From positions 1 through 11,280 of the forward strand of contig JBJXEH010000106.1 of the NCBI GenBank assembly GCA_046153995.1: a stretch of DNA of 11,280 nucleotides, given 5' to 3'. Every line of letters starts with the position of its first letter. Position 1 is the first letter of the stretch. Below, piece by piece: positions 1 to 7,106 of this stretch. A model generated the notes under the pieces. It did not search any database, was not told the DNA's origin, and was given only the letters and a program-made list of their open reading frames with translations. The position numbers and the translations under genes were made by a program. This stretch comes from SZUA-430 sp046153995. GTDB taxonomy: Bacteria > Pseudomonadota > Alphaproteobacteria > Micropepsales > Micropepsaceae.

Positions 1-1286
1 CCGACGCGCAAGGCATCGGCGCACGCGCAGCTGCACTGGCGGCGATCCAAGCCGTGTTCTTTAGCGAACGCCCGCTGACCGAAGCGCTCGACCTGTCGCT
101 CGCTAAAGCCAAACTCGAACCGCGCGATGCCGCCTTCACCCGCGCCATCGTGATGATGACGCTCCGCCGCCTCGGCGAGATCGACCACGTGATTGCAAAT
201 TTCTTGCGCGAACCGCTGCCGGTACGTTCGGGCCCCGCCGAATTGATCCTGCGCTTGGCCGCTGCCGAACTGCTGTTCCTCGACGTGGCGCCGCACGCGG
301 CGGTCAGTTCCGCCGTCGACCTCGCCGACAAGGACCACCGCGCGCGCCACTTCAAAGGCCTCATCAACGCCGTCGCCCGCCGCATCGCCGGCGAAGGCAA
401 AGCGATGCTCCCAACGCTCGACGCCGAACGCCTGAACACGCCGCCGTGGGCCTGGGACAACTGGCTTGCGACCTACGGCGAAGAAACGACGCGCGCCATC
501 GCCAAAGCACACAGCATCGAGCCGCCGCTCGACATCAGCGTGAAAAGCGACGCGCAAGCGTGGGCGACGAAACTCGAAGCAACGCTGCTCCCCACCGGCA
601 CGCTCCGCCGCCCGGCCGGCGGCCGCATCGAAGACCTCCCCGGCTACGCGGAGGGCGCTTGGTGGATCCAAGACGCCGCCGCCGCGATCCCGGCAGCGTT
701 ACTCGGCCCCATCAAAGGAAAAACCGTCATCGACCTTTGCGCCGCCCCCGGCGGCAAGACCGCGCAACTGGCGAGCGCGGGCGCGAACGTCATCGCCGTC
801 GACCTCGCCTTCGAACGCATGAAGCGCGTGACGGCAAACCTCACGCGTCTAAACCTCAAAGCCAAAATCGAAGTCGGCGACGTTCACACCTGGCGCCCGA
901 AAGAACCGGCGGACGCTGTCCTGCTCGACGCGCCCTGCACCGCAACCGGCACCGTCCGCCGCCACCCCGATGTCCTCTGGCGCAAAGACCTCTCCGACGT
1001 GATGGCGCAAGCAGCCGTCCAACATCGCCTGCTCGCCGCGGCGGCAGAGATGGTCAAACCCGAGGGCCAACTCATCTACTGCGTCTGCTCGCTCGCCCGC
1101 GAAGAAGGCGAAGACATCGTCGACGCCTTCCTCAGCCATCACCCGGCATTCACCCGCGTGCCGGTCACGCCCGCCGAATCCGAGTTCGCGACCATGACAG
1201 GCGACCTCCGCACGCTCCCCAATCAATGGCCGGAACGAGGCGGCCTCGACGGCTTCTACGCCGCCCGGCTACGCAAAGCGAGGTAA
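1..1286 (+). CDS. rsmB: 16S rRNA (cytosine-967-C5)-methyltransferase RsmB, 5' end missing
   Basis: SAM-dependent enzyme that methylates C967 of 16S rRNA in the cytoplasm. The reading frame is open to the left edge (first full codon at base 3). Residues before the GTG at 54 (ARAAALAAIQAV) look like the start of the NusB-like RNA-binding domain, so the true start lies just outside and GTG 54 is not the start. The window holds 427 codons, close to full length. The N-terminal third is NusB-like. The C-terminal part is the Rossmann methyltransferase: SAM motif I DLCAAPGGKT (about 732-761), motif IV DAPC (927-938) with the conserved cysteine, and motif VI CVCSL (1080-1094), where the usual TCS reads VCS but keeps the catalytic cysteine. 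Its last 31 bases overlap the convergent gene on the other strand. The family call is very safe. Confidence 0.96.
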   Translation, partial: DAQGIGARAAALAAIQAVFFSERPLTEALDLSLAKAKLEPRDAAFTRAIVMMTLRRLGEIDHVIANFLREPLPVRSGPAELILRLAAAELLFLDVAPHAAVSSAVDLADKDHRARHFKGLINAVARRIAGEGKAMLPTLDAERLNTPPWAWDNWLATYGEETTRAIAKAHSIEPPLDISVKSDAQAWATKLEATLLPTGTLRRPAGGRIEDLPGYAEGAWWIQDAAAAIPAALLGPIKGKTVIDLCAAPGGKTAQLASAGANVIAVDLAFERMKRVTANLTRLNLKAKIEVGDVHTWRPKEPADAVLLDAPCTATGTVRRHPDVLWRKDLSDVMAQAAVQHRLLAAAAEMVKPEGQLIYCVCSLAREEGEDIVDAFLSHHPAFTRVPVTPAESEFATMTGDLRTLPNQWPERGGLDGFYAARLRKAR

Positions 1287-1639
1287 CCTCGCATACAGAT
1301 CGCGATGAAGATCACGTTGCCGAGCGCATCGAGCAGGATGAGTTCGTTGAACAGCGGGACGACGGCGTAGAACCACCAATCGAAAACGAAGAACGGCAAG
1401 ATCGAAATCCCGAACGCTGCAAACGTCCGCTGCGTGAACTGCGAAAATGCGGCGAACAGCCCCGCCAGAACCGCTTGTGCGCCGAAGGCGCCAAGCGACA
1501 CCAACGCAAGCATGTGGTCGGTTTGATACTCAGGCCGCACGGTGAGCGCGATGACGCTGCTCGGCCAAACCAGGCACCAACCGCCCAGGATCAGAAACAC
1601 CGCGGCAATCATGTACTGCAACCGCTGAACCTTGTTCAT
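1256..1639 (-). CDS. small four-TM integral membrane protein, unknown function
   Basis: A 127-residue hydrophobic protein of no family I recognise. Four membrane segments are visible at about residues 9-32, 43-65, 73-94 and 100-122, joined by short loops, with basic residues at the C-terminus (RSRAA). I chose ATG 1639 over the upstream in-frame start at 1693 because a strong GAGGAG Shine-Dalgarno sits 6 bases before it and the 18 extra residues look unlike a membrane protein N-terminus. Oddities: it ends 31 bases inside the 3' end of rsmB in convergent orientation. It lies 57 bases after the Gly/Pro-repeat gene on the same strand, separated by a strong hairpin. It could be the last gene of the efflux block or an independent gene. 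It resembles small DoxX-like or DUF-type membrane proteins only in general hydropathy, so no function is proposed. Confidence 0.8.
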   Translation of the reverse strand: MNKVQRLQYMIAAVFLILGGWCLVWPSSVIALTVRPEYQTDHMLALVSLGAFGAQAVLAGLFAAFSQFTQRTFAAFGISILPFFVFDWWFYAVVPLFNELILLDALGNVIFIAICMRGYLALRSRAA

Positions 1640-1661
1640 GTCACTCTCCTCTTTTGCATAG

Positions 1662-1695
1662 GTTTGAGGAGCCGGCGCTTGGCGCCGGCCCAAAC
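1662..1695 (-). terminator. GC-rich stem-loop between two minus-strand genes (terminator-like)
   Basis: GCCGGCGC (1671-1678) pairs perfectly with GCGCCGGC (1682-1689) around a 3-base loop. GTTTG (1662-1666) and CAAAC (1691-1695) extend it as an outer 5-bp stem after a small asymmetric bulge. It starts 2 bases past the stop of the Gly/Pro-repeat gene and ends 22 bases before the start of the four-TM gene. No U-tract follows on either strand, so it is not a textbook intrinsic terminator. It may attenuate read-through or protect a processed 3' end. Confidence 0.4.
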
Positions 1696-1696
1696 G

Positions 1697-2131
1697 TTAG
1701 CAAGGGCGATAAGGGCTGTTCGGCGAAGCGGCCGGCCCGCCGATCGGTCCCGGCGGGTTCTCCCAATTCGTGCCTGGTCCGCCCAACGGTCCGGGCGGGT
1801 TGCCGTCATTGTCGAAGCGGCACCAATAGCCGTCCTGATGCTTGTACCAGTGCAGGCCGCCATACGACCCCCAGTAGACCCAACTATTCGGGATCGCCCG
1901 ATGCGGCCAGAACGGCCCGCGCAACGGGCCGCCGACCGGGCCCGGCGGATTGCCCAACCACCAGCGATAAGGCGATGCGCCTGGCCCGCCGAGGGGGCCT
2001 GCCGGATTGGCCCAATTGGTTCCTGGCCCGCCAACCGGTCCAGGCGGATTGTACCGCGCTTCCGCCACGCTCGTCGTGAGCGCCGTCGCAGCGAACAGTG
2101 CAACAAACGTCATACTCATAGTCCTTGTCAT
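1697..2131 (-). CDS. secreted Gly/Pro-repeat protein with aromatic-rich core, unknown function
   Basis: A 144-residue protein. Residues 1-25 are a Sec signal peptide (MTRTMSMTFVALF..., ending VAEA with an AxA cleavage site), so the mature protein is exported. It then carries five units of the pattern N-P-[PA]-G-P-[VLI]-G-G-P at residues 28-36, 42-50, 61-69, 111-119 and 125-133. Residues 74-109 form a core rich in Trp and Tyr (W75, W84, Y86, W87, Y90, W95, Y96, Y102, W103). There are two cysteines, C104 and the C-terminal C144. I chose ATG 2131 because an AAAGGAGA Shine-Dalgarno lies 7 bases upstream and the signal peptide begins there; the longer in-frame ORF up to 2317 runs back into the patatin gene and is basic and unstructured. 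It is downstream of the RND/patatin operon on the same strand, after a 103-base gap. I do not recognise the family. A cell-surface or envelope structural role is only a guess. Confidence 0.82.
   Translation of the reverse strand: MTRTMSMTFVALFAATALTTSVAEARYNPPGPVGGPGTNWANPAGPLGGPGASPYRWWLGNPPGPVGGPLRGPFWPHRAIPNSWVYWGSYGGLHWYKHQDGYWCRFDNDGNPPGPLGGPGTNWENPPGPIGGPAASPNSPYRPC
1706..1801 (-). repeat. Gly/Pro module B, second copy of a ~31-residue coding repeat
   Basis: Codes for residues 111-142 of the exported protein: two NPPGPxGGP units (1775-1801 and 1733-1759) joined by a GTNWE linker and followed by a Ser/Pro/Tyr tail. It parallels module A in order and spacing (unit, GTNW linker, unit, ASP tail), but many codons differ synonymously, so the duplication is not recent. 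Confidence 0.7.
1958..2050 (-). repeat. Gly/Pro module A, first copy of the coding repeat
   Basis: Codes for residues 28-58, directly after the signal peptide. Two units (2024-2050 and 1982-2008) are joined by GTNWA and followed by GASPYRWW. A fifth, solitary unit lies at 1925-1951. Modules A and B flank the aromatic-rich core, giving the protein a near-symmetric plan. Confidence 0.7.
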
Positions 2132-2171
2132 GAGAGAGTCTCCTTTGCTGGGTTGAGGGTGAAGCTTGTGA

Positions 2172-2222
2172 GTACGTCCTGAGCTTCGCGAGCTTCGGCG
2201 CGAGCCAATTCGAGAGATAATC
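2172..2222 (-). pseudogene. relic of an RND permease C-terminus (17 codons)
   Basis: On the minus strand this segment reads D-Y-L-S-N-WLAPKLAKL-R-T-Y. The resident RND permease has D-D-L-S-K-WLAPKLAKL-S-T-Y near its C-terminus, giving 14 of 17 identical residues. At DNA level, 2172-2213 against 3545-3586 matches at 35 of 42 bases by my alignment, including a 17-base exact run (2191-2207 = 3564-3580). The relic sits 12 bases after the patatin stop, in the patatin frame, and has no start codon of its own. Flanking bases on either side do not continue the match. The likely reading is the leftover end of a duplicated permease, or a duplication made when the patatin gene entered. It fills half of the gap between the patatin and Gly/Pro-repeat genes. 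Confidence 0.65.
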
Positions 2223-2234
2223 CGGCTGGTCATG

Positions 2235-3497
2235 TCACTTGCGCCTGCCGTTCGAGCCTGGAACATCAAGCGCGGCGAGTGACGCGGCCGCGTCGACCGG
2301 ACAAGCCGGCATCGCACCGGACTTAGGAGCGACGGGCCTGGCCGCTTCGGCCAGCATCTGCTGAGGCGACGTCAGCCATAGCCGCCCGTTCGCCGCGCAC
2401 GCTTCGCCGTAGTCGAACAGCGCACGCATCTTCGCTTGATCGAACTCGAGGAAGCTCGCGAATCCGTCGTTGGCCGGAATCGCCGCGTAGTGAAACGCGG
2501 CCTCCGCGCGCTTTGCCAAGGTCGACGACACGGCGAGTGCGGTGCGCGACATGTGCGTGAGCCCCGCCGAAAATCCGCGCGCCACGATCGGCAGCGTCTT
2601 GACCGGCGTCGAGCTTGGCGCGCTGCTGAGTTCGGAATTGATGATGAGGAATACGTTGGCGTCGCGCGTCCCCGGCTGATTGTCGGTCACGAGCGCGGCT
2701 TCAGGCGCGATGAAGAACGGGACCGTTGTGCCCCCATCGACGTGCATCTCCTCGTAGGTCGCGCCTGTTTCGTCGCGCACCTTGATCATCACCGGCGGGA
2801 AGATGCCCGGCACGCTGGCCGACGCCACCAGGACGTCGCGGAACAGCTTGCGCGCTTGCTCGCCGCCGGTGGCGGCAATGGCGCCCATGTTCCAGACCAC
2901 CGTTTCCTTCTTGTCGAGATCGGTGGTGGCCACCAGCAGCAGCCGGCCCTTCGCCGTTTCCAGGGCGACCTCGGCGATCAGTTCGTCCGACACGAAACGA
3001 TCCACCAGATCCCTCAGCGGTTCGCCGGCGAAAAGTGCCGCGCTGAACAACGCATCGATGCCGAGCGATTGCATCAGGTTCGAAGTGTGCTCGCCGCGGA
3101 ACGCTTCGCTCAGTTGACCGTCCCACTGTGGACCAAGAAAGGCGAACGGTGCGATCAACGCACCGGCACTGACGCCGGTGACGATTTCGAACTGCGGACG
3201 CGCGTTGCGTCGCGTTAGTCCGACCAAGGCCCCGGCGCCGAATGCACCGCTGGCCCCTCCGCCCGAGAGCGCCAGCATGTCGAGCGACCCGTCGTTCGAC
3301 GACGCACGCAAGCGTCTGACGATCTCCGCAGGCGGCGCGTCGAAGCGCCACGTGATACCAAGCGTTCGGACGTTGGACGGGAATCCATCCGGCGCAGCAC
3401 TGGCCGAGCCCTCGATCGGGTGGTCGCTCCGCGGCAGCGTCACGCACCCGGCAAGTGCAAGCGATACAAAGAGGCTGATGAAGCGAGTCGGTCTCAT
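2235..3497 (-). CDS. patatin-like phospholipase, lipoprotein
   Basis: A 420-residue patatin-family serine acyl hydrolase, expected to cleave acyl esters of phospholipids or related lipids. The N-terminus is a lipoprotein signal peptide with lipobox LALAGC (Cys18). Val follows the cysteine instead of Asp, which by the usual Lol rule suggests the outer membrane, facing the periplasm. The patatin hallmarks are all present: oxyanion loop SGGGASG (residues 78-84), nucleophile elbow GVSAG (108-112, Ser110), and the second dyad residue in VDGG (Asp254), so it should be active. The start ATG overlaps the permease stop as ATGA (3494-3497); its own Shine-Dalgarno is weak (GAGAAAA), which implies translational coupling. 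Neighbours suggest a link to efflux, lipid homeostasis or envelope stress. The substrate cannot be read from the sequence. Confidence 0.93.
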   Translation of the reverse strand: MRPTRFISLFVSLALAGCVTLPRSDHPIEGSASAAPDGFPSNVRTLGITWRFDAPPAEIVRRLRASSNDGSLDMLALSGGGASGAFGAGALVGLTRRNARPQFEIVTGVSAGALIAPFAFLGPQWDGQLSEAFRGEHTSNLMQSLGIDALFSAALFAGEPLRDLVDRFVSDELIAEVALETAKGRLLLVATTDLDKKETVVWNMGAIAATGGEQARKLFRDVLVASASVPGIFPPVMIKVRDETGATYEEMHVDGGTTVPFFIAPEAALVTDNQPGTRDANVFLIINSELSSAPSSTPVKTLPIVARGFSAGLTHMSRTALAVSSTLAKRAEAAFHYAAIPANDGFASFLEFDQAKMRALFDYGEACAANGRLWLTSPQQMLAEAARPVAPKSGAMPACPVDAAASLAALDVPGSNGRRK

Positions 3498-6400
3498 GAC
3501 GTTTTCTCCGCATCATGCGCCGGCAATTGGTCGGCTCCCGGCGCGTAGGTTGAGAGTTTCGCCAGCTTCGGCGCGAGCCACTTCGACAAATCGTCGACGT
3601 AGGAATAGATGACGGGGATGTAGACGAGGCTGAGAAGCGTCGACGACATCAGCCCACCGATTACCGCGATTGCCATGCCGGCGCGGAAGTCGGCGTCTTC
3701 GCCGAACCTGAGCGCCACCGGCAACATGCCCGCCGCCATCGCGATCGTGGTCATCACGATCGGCGTCGCGCGCTTGGCGCACGCGTCGATCAGCGCCTCT
3801 GTGCGCGACATGCCGTTCTGGATCGCGATGATGCCGTACTCGACGAGCAGGATCGAGTTCTTGGCGACGATCCCCATCAGCATCAGAAAGCCGATGGTGG
3901 CCGGCAACGTCAGCGCCTCGTCGGCAAACCAGAGCAACCCGAAGGCGCCACCGAGCGCGAGCGGCAACGCGGCCAGGATCGTCAACGGCTGCATAAAGTC
4001 GCCGAACAACAGCACCAGCACCGCGTACATCAGGAAGATGCCGGCCGCGATCGCGATACCGAACTGCGCGAACAGCTCGCCCATGCGCTCGGTGTCGCCG
4101 TATTTGATCTCGAACACGCCCTCCGGCAGGGTCTTCAGCGACGGCAACTTGGCCAGCGCCTTCGTCACTTCGCCAAGCGGCACCTGCGCCTCTGCTTCGA
4201 TCGTCACGGAACGATACCGGTCGAAGCGCGTGATCTGTGCCGGCCCGCTATCGGTGGTGATGGTCGCCACCGTGTTCAGCGGCACGGCGCCCTGGCCGCC
4301 CGGCACGCTCAACAGGCCGATCGTATCGACGCTGCCGCGTTCGCTCTCCGGAATCTGAAGCCGGATCGGGATCTGCCGGTCGGTCAAGTTGAACTTCGCG
4401 AGGTTCGCGTCGGCATCGCCGATGGTCGCGATGCGCGCCGTCGAGGCGATATCGCTAACCGCAACGCCAAGCTCCGCCGCGCGGTCGAGGTCCGGGCGGA
4501 TGATGATCTCCGGCCGGCGCAAGGCCGCCGTCGAGAACGCGTTCGCGACTTGCGGTAACCGCGTCAACTCGCGCTGCACGCGGTCGGCCGTTTCCTGCAG
4601 CTTCTTCGCGTCGTCGCTGGCGAGCACGATGGACGCGATTTCGCCTGCATTGCCCGACGAGAAGCGGTAGCGCACGCCGGGAAGGTCAGCGAGGTCGGCC
4701 GTCATCAACGTCTCGAGCTCTTGCTGCGAGACCTTGCGGTCGTCCTTCGGCACGAGGTTGATGGTCAGCGTCGCTTTGCGCACTTCGCCGCCGGAAGATT
4801 CAGCAGCGGGTCCGCCGGACGAGCCGCCAACGCCGATCGCCGCATAGACGCTCGTCACCTCCGGCCGCTTCGCGATGATCGCGCGCGCACGTTCGGCCAG
4901 CGCTGTCGTCTGCGCCAAGGTGGCACCCGGCGCGAGTTCCAGGTTCAGCATCGTCTGCGAACGGTCGGACGGCGGGATGAAGCCGGACGGCACCAAGTTC
5001 GCGAACAGGATCGTGAAGCCCAGTACCGCGGCACTCGTCGCCATCGTCGCCTTGCGGTGGCTCAAGGCCCACGCGACCGCGCCGAGATAGCGCTGCATCA
5101 CCCAACTTGGCTTCTCTTCACCGCCGTGATGATCCTTGAGGAAATAGGCGCCCATGATCGGCGTGATCAATCGCGCCACCACAAGCGACAGGATCACCGC
5201 GGCCGCGACCGTCAACCCGAACGGCTGGAAGAACTGCCCCGGAATGCCTGACATGAAGCTGACGGGCAGGAACACGGCCGCGATCGTCGCGGTGGTTGCG
5301 ACAACGGCAAGCCCGATCTCGTCTGCCGCCTCGATCGCCGCCTGGAACGGCTTCTTGCCCATGCGGATATGGCGCACGATGTTTTCGATCTCGACGATGG
5401 CGTCGTCGACCAAGATGCCGACTGTCAGCGTAATCGCGAGCAGCGTGATGTTGTTCAGCGTGAACCCTGCCCACAGCATCACCGCAAACGTCGGGATGAT
5501 CGAAAGCGGCATGGCGGTCGCCGCAATCGCCGTCGCCCGCCAATCGCGCAGGAACAAGAAAACGACGATGATGGCGAGGATCACACCCTCGTAAAGCGCG
5601 TGCATCGAACCTTCGTAGGCCGCCTCGACGAAGCGAACGGTGTTCGAGATCAGCTCGATCTTCACGTTCGGATGATCGTGGGTGAGCTTCTCGATCTGCG
5701 TCTCAACGCCTTCGGCCACGCTCACCGCGCTCGAACCCACCATGCGCATCACGCCGAACGCGACGACCGGCTTGCCGTTCAGGTAAGCCGCTTGCCGTGG
5801 CTCCGACCCGCCGTCGGTCACGGTGCCCAGATCGCCCAAGCGGATGCGCCGGCCGTCGCTGAGCGCAATGCGCAACTCGCGTAGCTCGTCGACGCTGGCC
5901 GCACTGCCGAGCGTGCGGATCGACTGCTCGCTCGTGCCCACACTCGCCCGGCCCCCCGGCAAGTCCGCATTGACGCGCCGAAGCTGCGACCCGATCTCGG
6001 CCGCCGTCACGCCGTATGACATCAAGCGCTCGGGGATCAGCTCGATCCGGATCTCGCGGTCGACGCCGCCTGTGCGGTTGACGGTAGACACCCCCGGAAC
6101 CGACAACAGCGCCTTCGCAACGTCGTTGTCGACGAACCAGCTGAGATCGACCGCGTCCATCGTCTCCGACGAGACAGAGAACGTCATGATCGCGCCGCCG
6201 GACGAGGTCTGGCGCTGGATCGTCGGTTCCTCGATGTCGGCAGGAAGGTCCTGGCGAATCTTGGTGATCGCGTCGCGCACGTCGTTGACCGCGCGATCCG
6301 TGTCGGTCCCGATCGCGAACTCGATCGTGGTTGAGGACATGCCGTCGCTGACGCTTGAGCGGATGTGGCTCACGTTGCCGACGCCCGCGACCGCGTTCTC

Positions 6401-6601
6401 GACGAGACGCGTCACTTGCGTCTCGAGTTCGGACGGTGCCGCCCCCGCCTGCGACACGCCGACGGTCACCGTCGGAATGTCGATGTCGGGGAACTGGTTC
6501 ACGCCGAGCCCGCGAAACGCGATCAGCCCTGCGGCGGTCATCAACACGAACAACAGTATCGACGTGATTGGTTGGCGAATGGCCCAAGCTGAAATATTCA
6601 T
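3494..6601 (-). CDS. efflux RND transporter permease subunit (AcrB/HAE-1-like)
   Basis: A 1035-residue inner-membrane proton-driven pump, the normal length for the hydrophobe/amphiphile RND family. Visible features: TM1 at about residues 12-30 after MNISAWAIRQP; a first large periplasmic loop starting at the GVNQFPDIDIPTV motif (porter and docking subdomains); TM4 with GILVDDAIVEIEN (D399, D400, equivalent to the AcrB proton-relay aspartates); a second periplasmic loop; and TM10 with GIVAKNSILLVEYG, whose K914 is equivalent to the AcrB relay lysine. The relay therefore looks intact. The start ATG overlaps the stop of the upstream small gene as ATGA, with an AGGAGAG Shine-Dalgarno 6 bases upstream. 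The stop overlaps the patatin start the same way. Substrates cannot be inferred. A tripartite pump also needs an outer-membrane factor, which is not in this window. Confidence 0.97.
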   Translation of the reverse strand: MNISAWAIRQPITSILLFVLMTAAGLIAFRGLGVNQFPDIDIPTVTVGVSQAGAAPSELETQVTRLVENAVAGVGNVSHIRSSVSDGMSSTTIEFAIGTDTDRAVNDVRDAITKIRQDLPADIEEPTIQRQTSSGGAIMTFSVSSETMDAVDLSWFVDNDVAKALLSVPGVSTVNRTGGVDREIRIELIPERLMSYGVTAAEIGSQLRRVNADLPGGRASVGTSEQSIRTLGSAASVDELRELRIALSDGRRIRLGDLGTVTDGGSEPRQAAYLNGKPVVAFGVMRMVGSSAVSVAEGVETQIEKLTHDHPNVKIELISNTVRFVEAAYEGSMHALYEGVILAIIVVFLFLRDWRATAIAATAMPLSIIPTFAVMLWAGFTLNNITLLAITLTVGILVDDAIVEIENIVRHIRMGKKPFQAAIEAADEIGLAVVATTATIAAVFLPVSFMSGIPGQFFQPFGLTVAAAVILSLVVARLITPIMGAYFLKDHHGGEEKPSWVMQRYLGAVAWALSHRKATMATSAAVLGFTILFANLVPSGFIPPSDRSQTMLNLELAPGATLAQTTALAERARAIIAKRPEVTSVYAAIGVGGSSGGPAAESSGGEVRKATLTINLVPKDDRKVSQQELETLMTADLADLPGVRYRFSSGNAGEIASIVLASDDAKKLQETADRVQRELTRLPQVANAFSTAALRRPEIIIRPDLDRAAELGVAVSDIASTARIATIGDADANLAKFNLTDRQIPIRLQIPESERGSVDTIGLLSVPGGQGAVPLNTVATITTDSGPAQITRFDRYRSVTIEAEAQVPLGEVTKALAKLPSLKTLPEGVFEIKYGDTERMGELFAQFGIAIAAGIFLMYAVLVLLFGDFMQPLTILAALPLALGGAFGLLWFADEALTLPATIGFLMLMGIVAKNSILLVEYGIIAIQNGMSRTEALIDACAKRATPIVMTTIAMAAGMLPVALRFGEDADFRAGMAIAVIGGLMSSTLLSLVYIPVIYSYVDDLSKWLAPKLAKLSTYAPGADQLPAHDAEKTS

Positions 6602-7077
6602 TGCTCGCTCTCCTGCAGCAGCATCTCGATGGTGACTTTGCGGCGGCCGTAGACGGCATCGCCTTCATCCCGTTTGAGCGGCCCAAGCGTGAGCAGGTCG
6701 CCCTTCGTGAAATTGTGTTCCGGGCACGGTGCGTTCGCGGCCTGGCCGATCAAGGCGTCGCGATTGCACAGATAGCTCCACACCGCGCGCGCCGGCGCGT
6801 CGGCATCAGCCGCGGACACTTCGACGCCGGGCAAAAGCTCAACCTCGCGCGGCAACGGCGCCGGCGCGCTCGGCGCTGTGACGCCGGACGGCACCACTGT
6901 CATCGCCGCCGCGGCGTCGTTCGCGGGCGGCATAAGCCCGATCAGCGACATTGCGCCGGCGCTCCACACGAACACCGTGTTGACGACCATCATCGTCGTC
7001 CACGCGACATCCGCGCGCTCCGCCACTTTCACAACCGCGGTCACCGACCGCTGCGCCAATGATGGTTTCTCCGACAT
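6598..7077 (-). CDS. single-TM periplasmic-facing small protein of the RND operon, unknown function
   Basis: A 159-residue protein of no family I recognise. A short basic cytoplasmic N-terminus leads to one TM helix at about residues 27-49. A Pro/Ala linker (about 63-77) follows, then a periplasmic domain with two cysteines (C104, C118) that could form a disulfide, in the context WSYLCNRD and APCPEH. The basic-inside rule supports C-terminus out. I chose ATG 7077; an AAGGAGAG Shine-Dalgarno lies upstream at a longer than usual distance (about 11-13 bases), and the in-frame ORF further upstream merely shadows the adaptor gene. It starts 29 bases after the adaptor stop, and its stop overlaps the permease start as ATGA, so it belongs to the operon. 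An accessory subunit or pump-assembly factor is a reasonable guess, not a demonstrated role. Confidence 0.82.
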   Translation of the reverse strand: MSEKPSLAQRSVTAVVKVAERADVAWTTMMVVNTVFVWSAGAMSLIGLMPPANDAAAAMTVVPSGVTAPSAPAPLPREVELLPGVEVSAADADAPARAVWSYLCNRDALIGQAANAPCPEHNFTKGDLLTLGPLKRDEGDAVYGRRKVTIEMLLQESEQ

Positions 7078-7106
7078 AACGACACCCACTCTCCTTGCTT
7101 CTCTCT

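Noticed and set aside
446..2182. 578-residue open frame on the + strand
   Set aside because: It is out of frame with rsmB and antisense to two other genes. Its product is extremely Arg/Pro-rich, as expected for a shifted frame of GC-rich DNA, and it has no recognisable domain.
2132..2234. A separate promoter for the Gly/Pro-repeat gene in its upstream gap
   Set aside because: No acceptable -35/-10 pair could be found, and half of the gap is the permease-tail relic.
2132..2317. N-terminal extension of the Gly/Pro-repeat protein to an upstream start at 2317
   Set aside because: It overlaps the patatin 3' end and is a basic, low-quality sequence; the internal ATG 2131 has a strong Shine-Dalgarno and a clear signal peptide.
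2436..3218. 260-residue + strand frame opposite the patatin gene
   Set aside because: Arg-rich antisense shadow of the patatin coding sequence, with no start context or motif.
5703..6686. 327-residue minus-strand frame across the permease start
   Set aside because: Shifted-frame shadow of the permease and the small TM gene; rich in Arg and lacking membrane segments.
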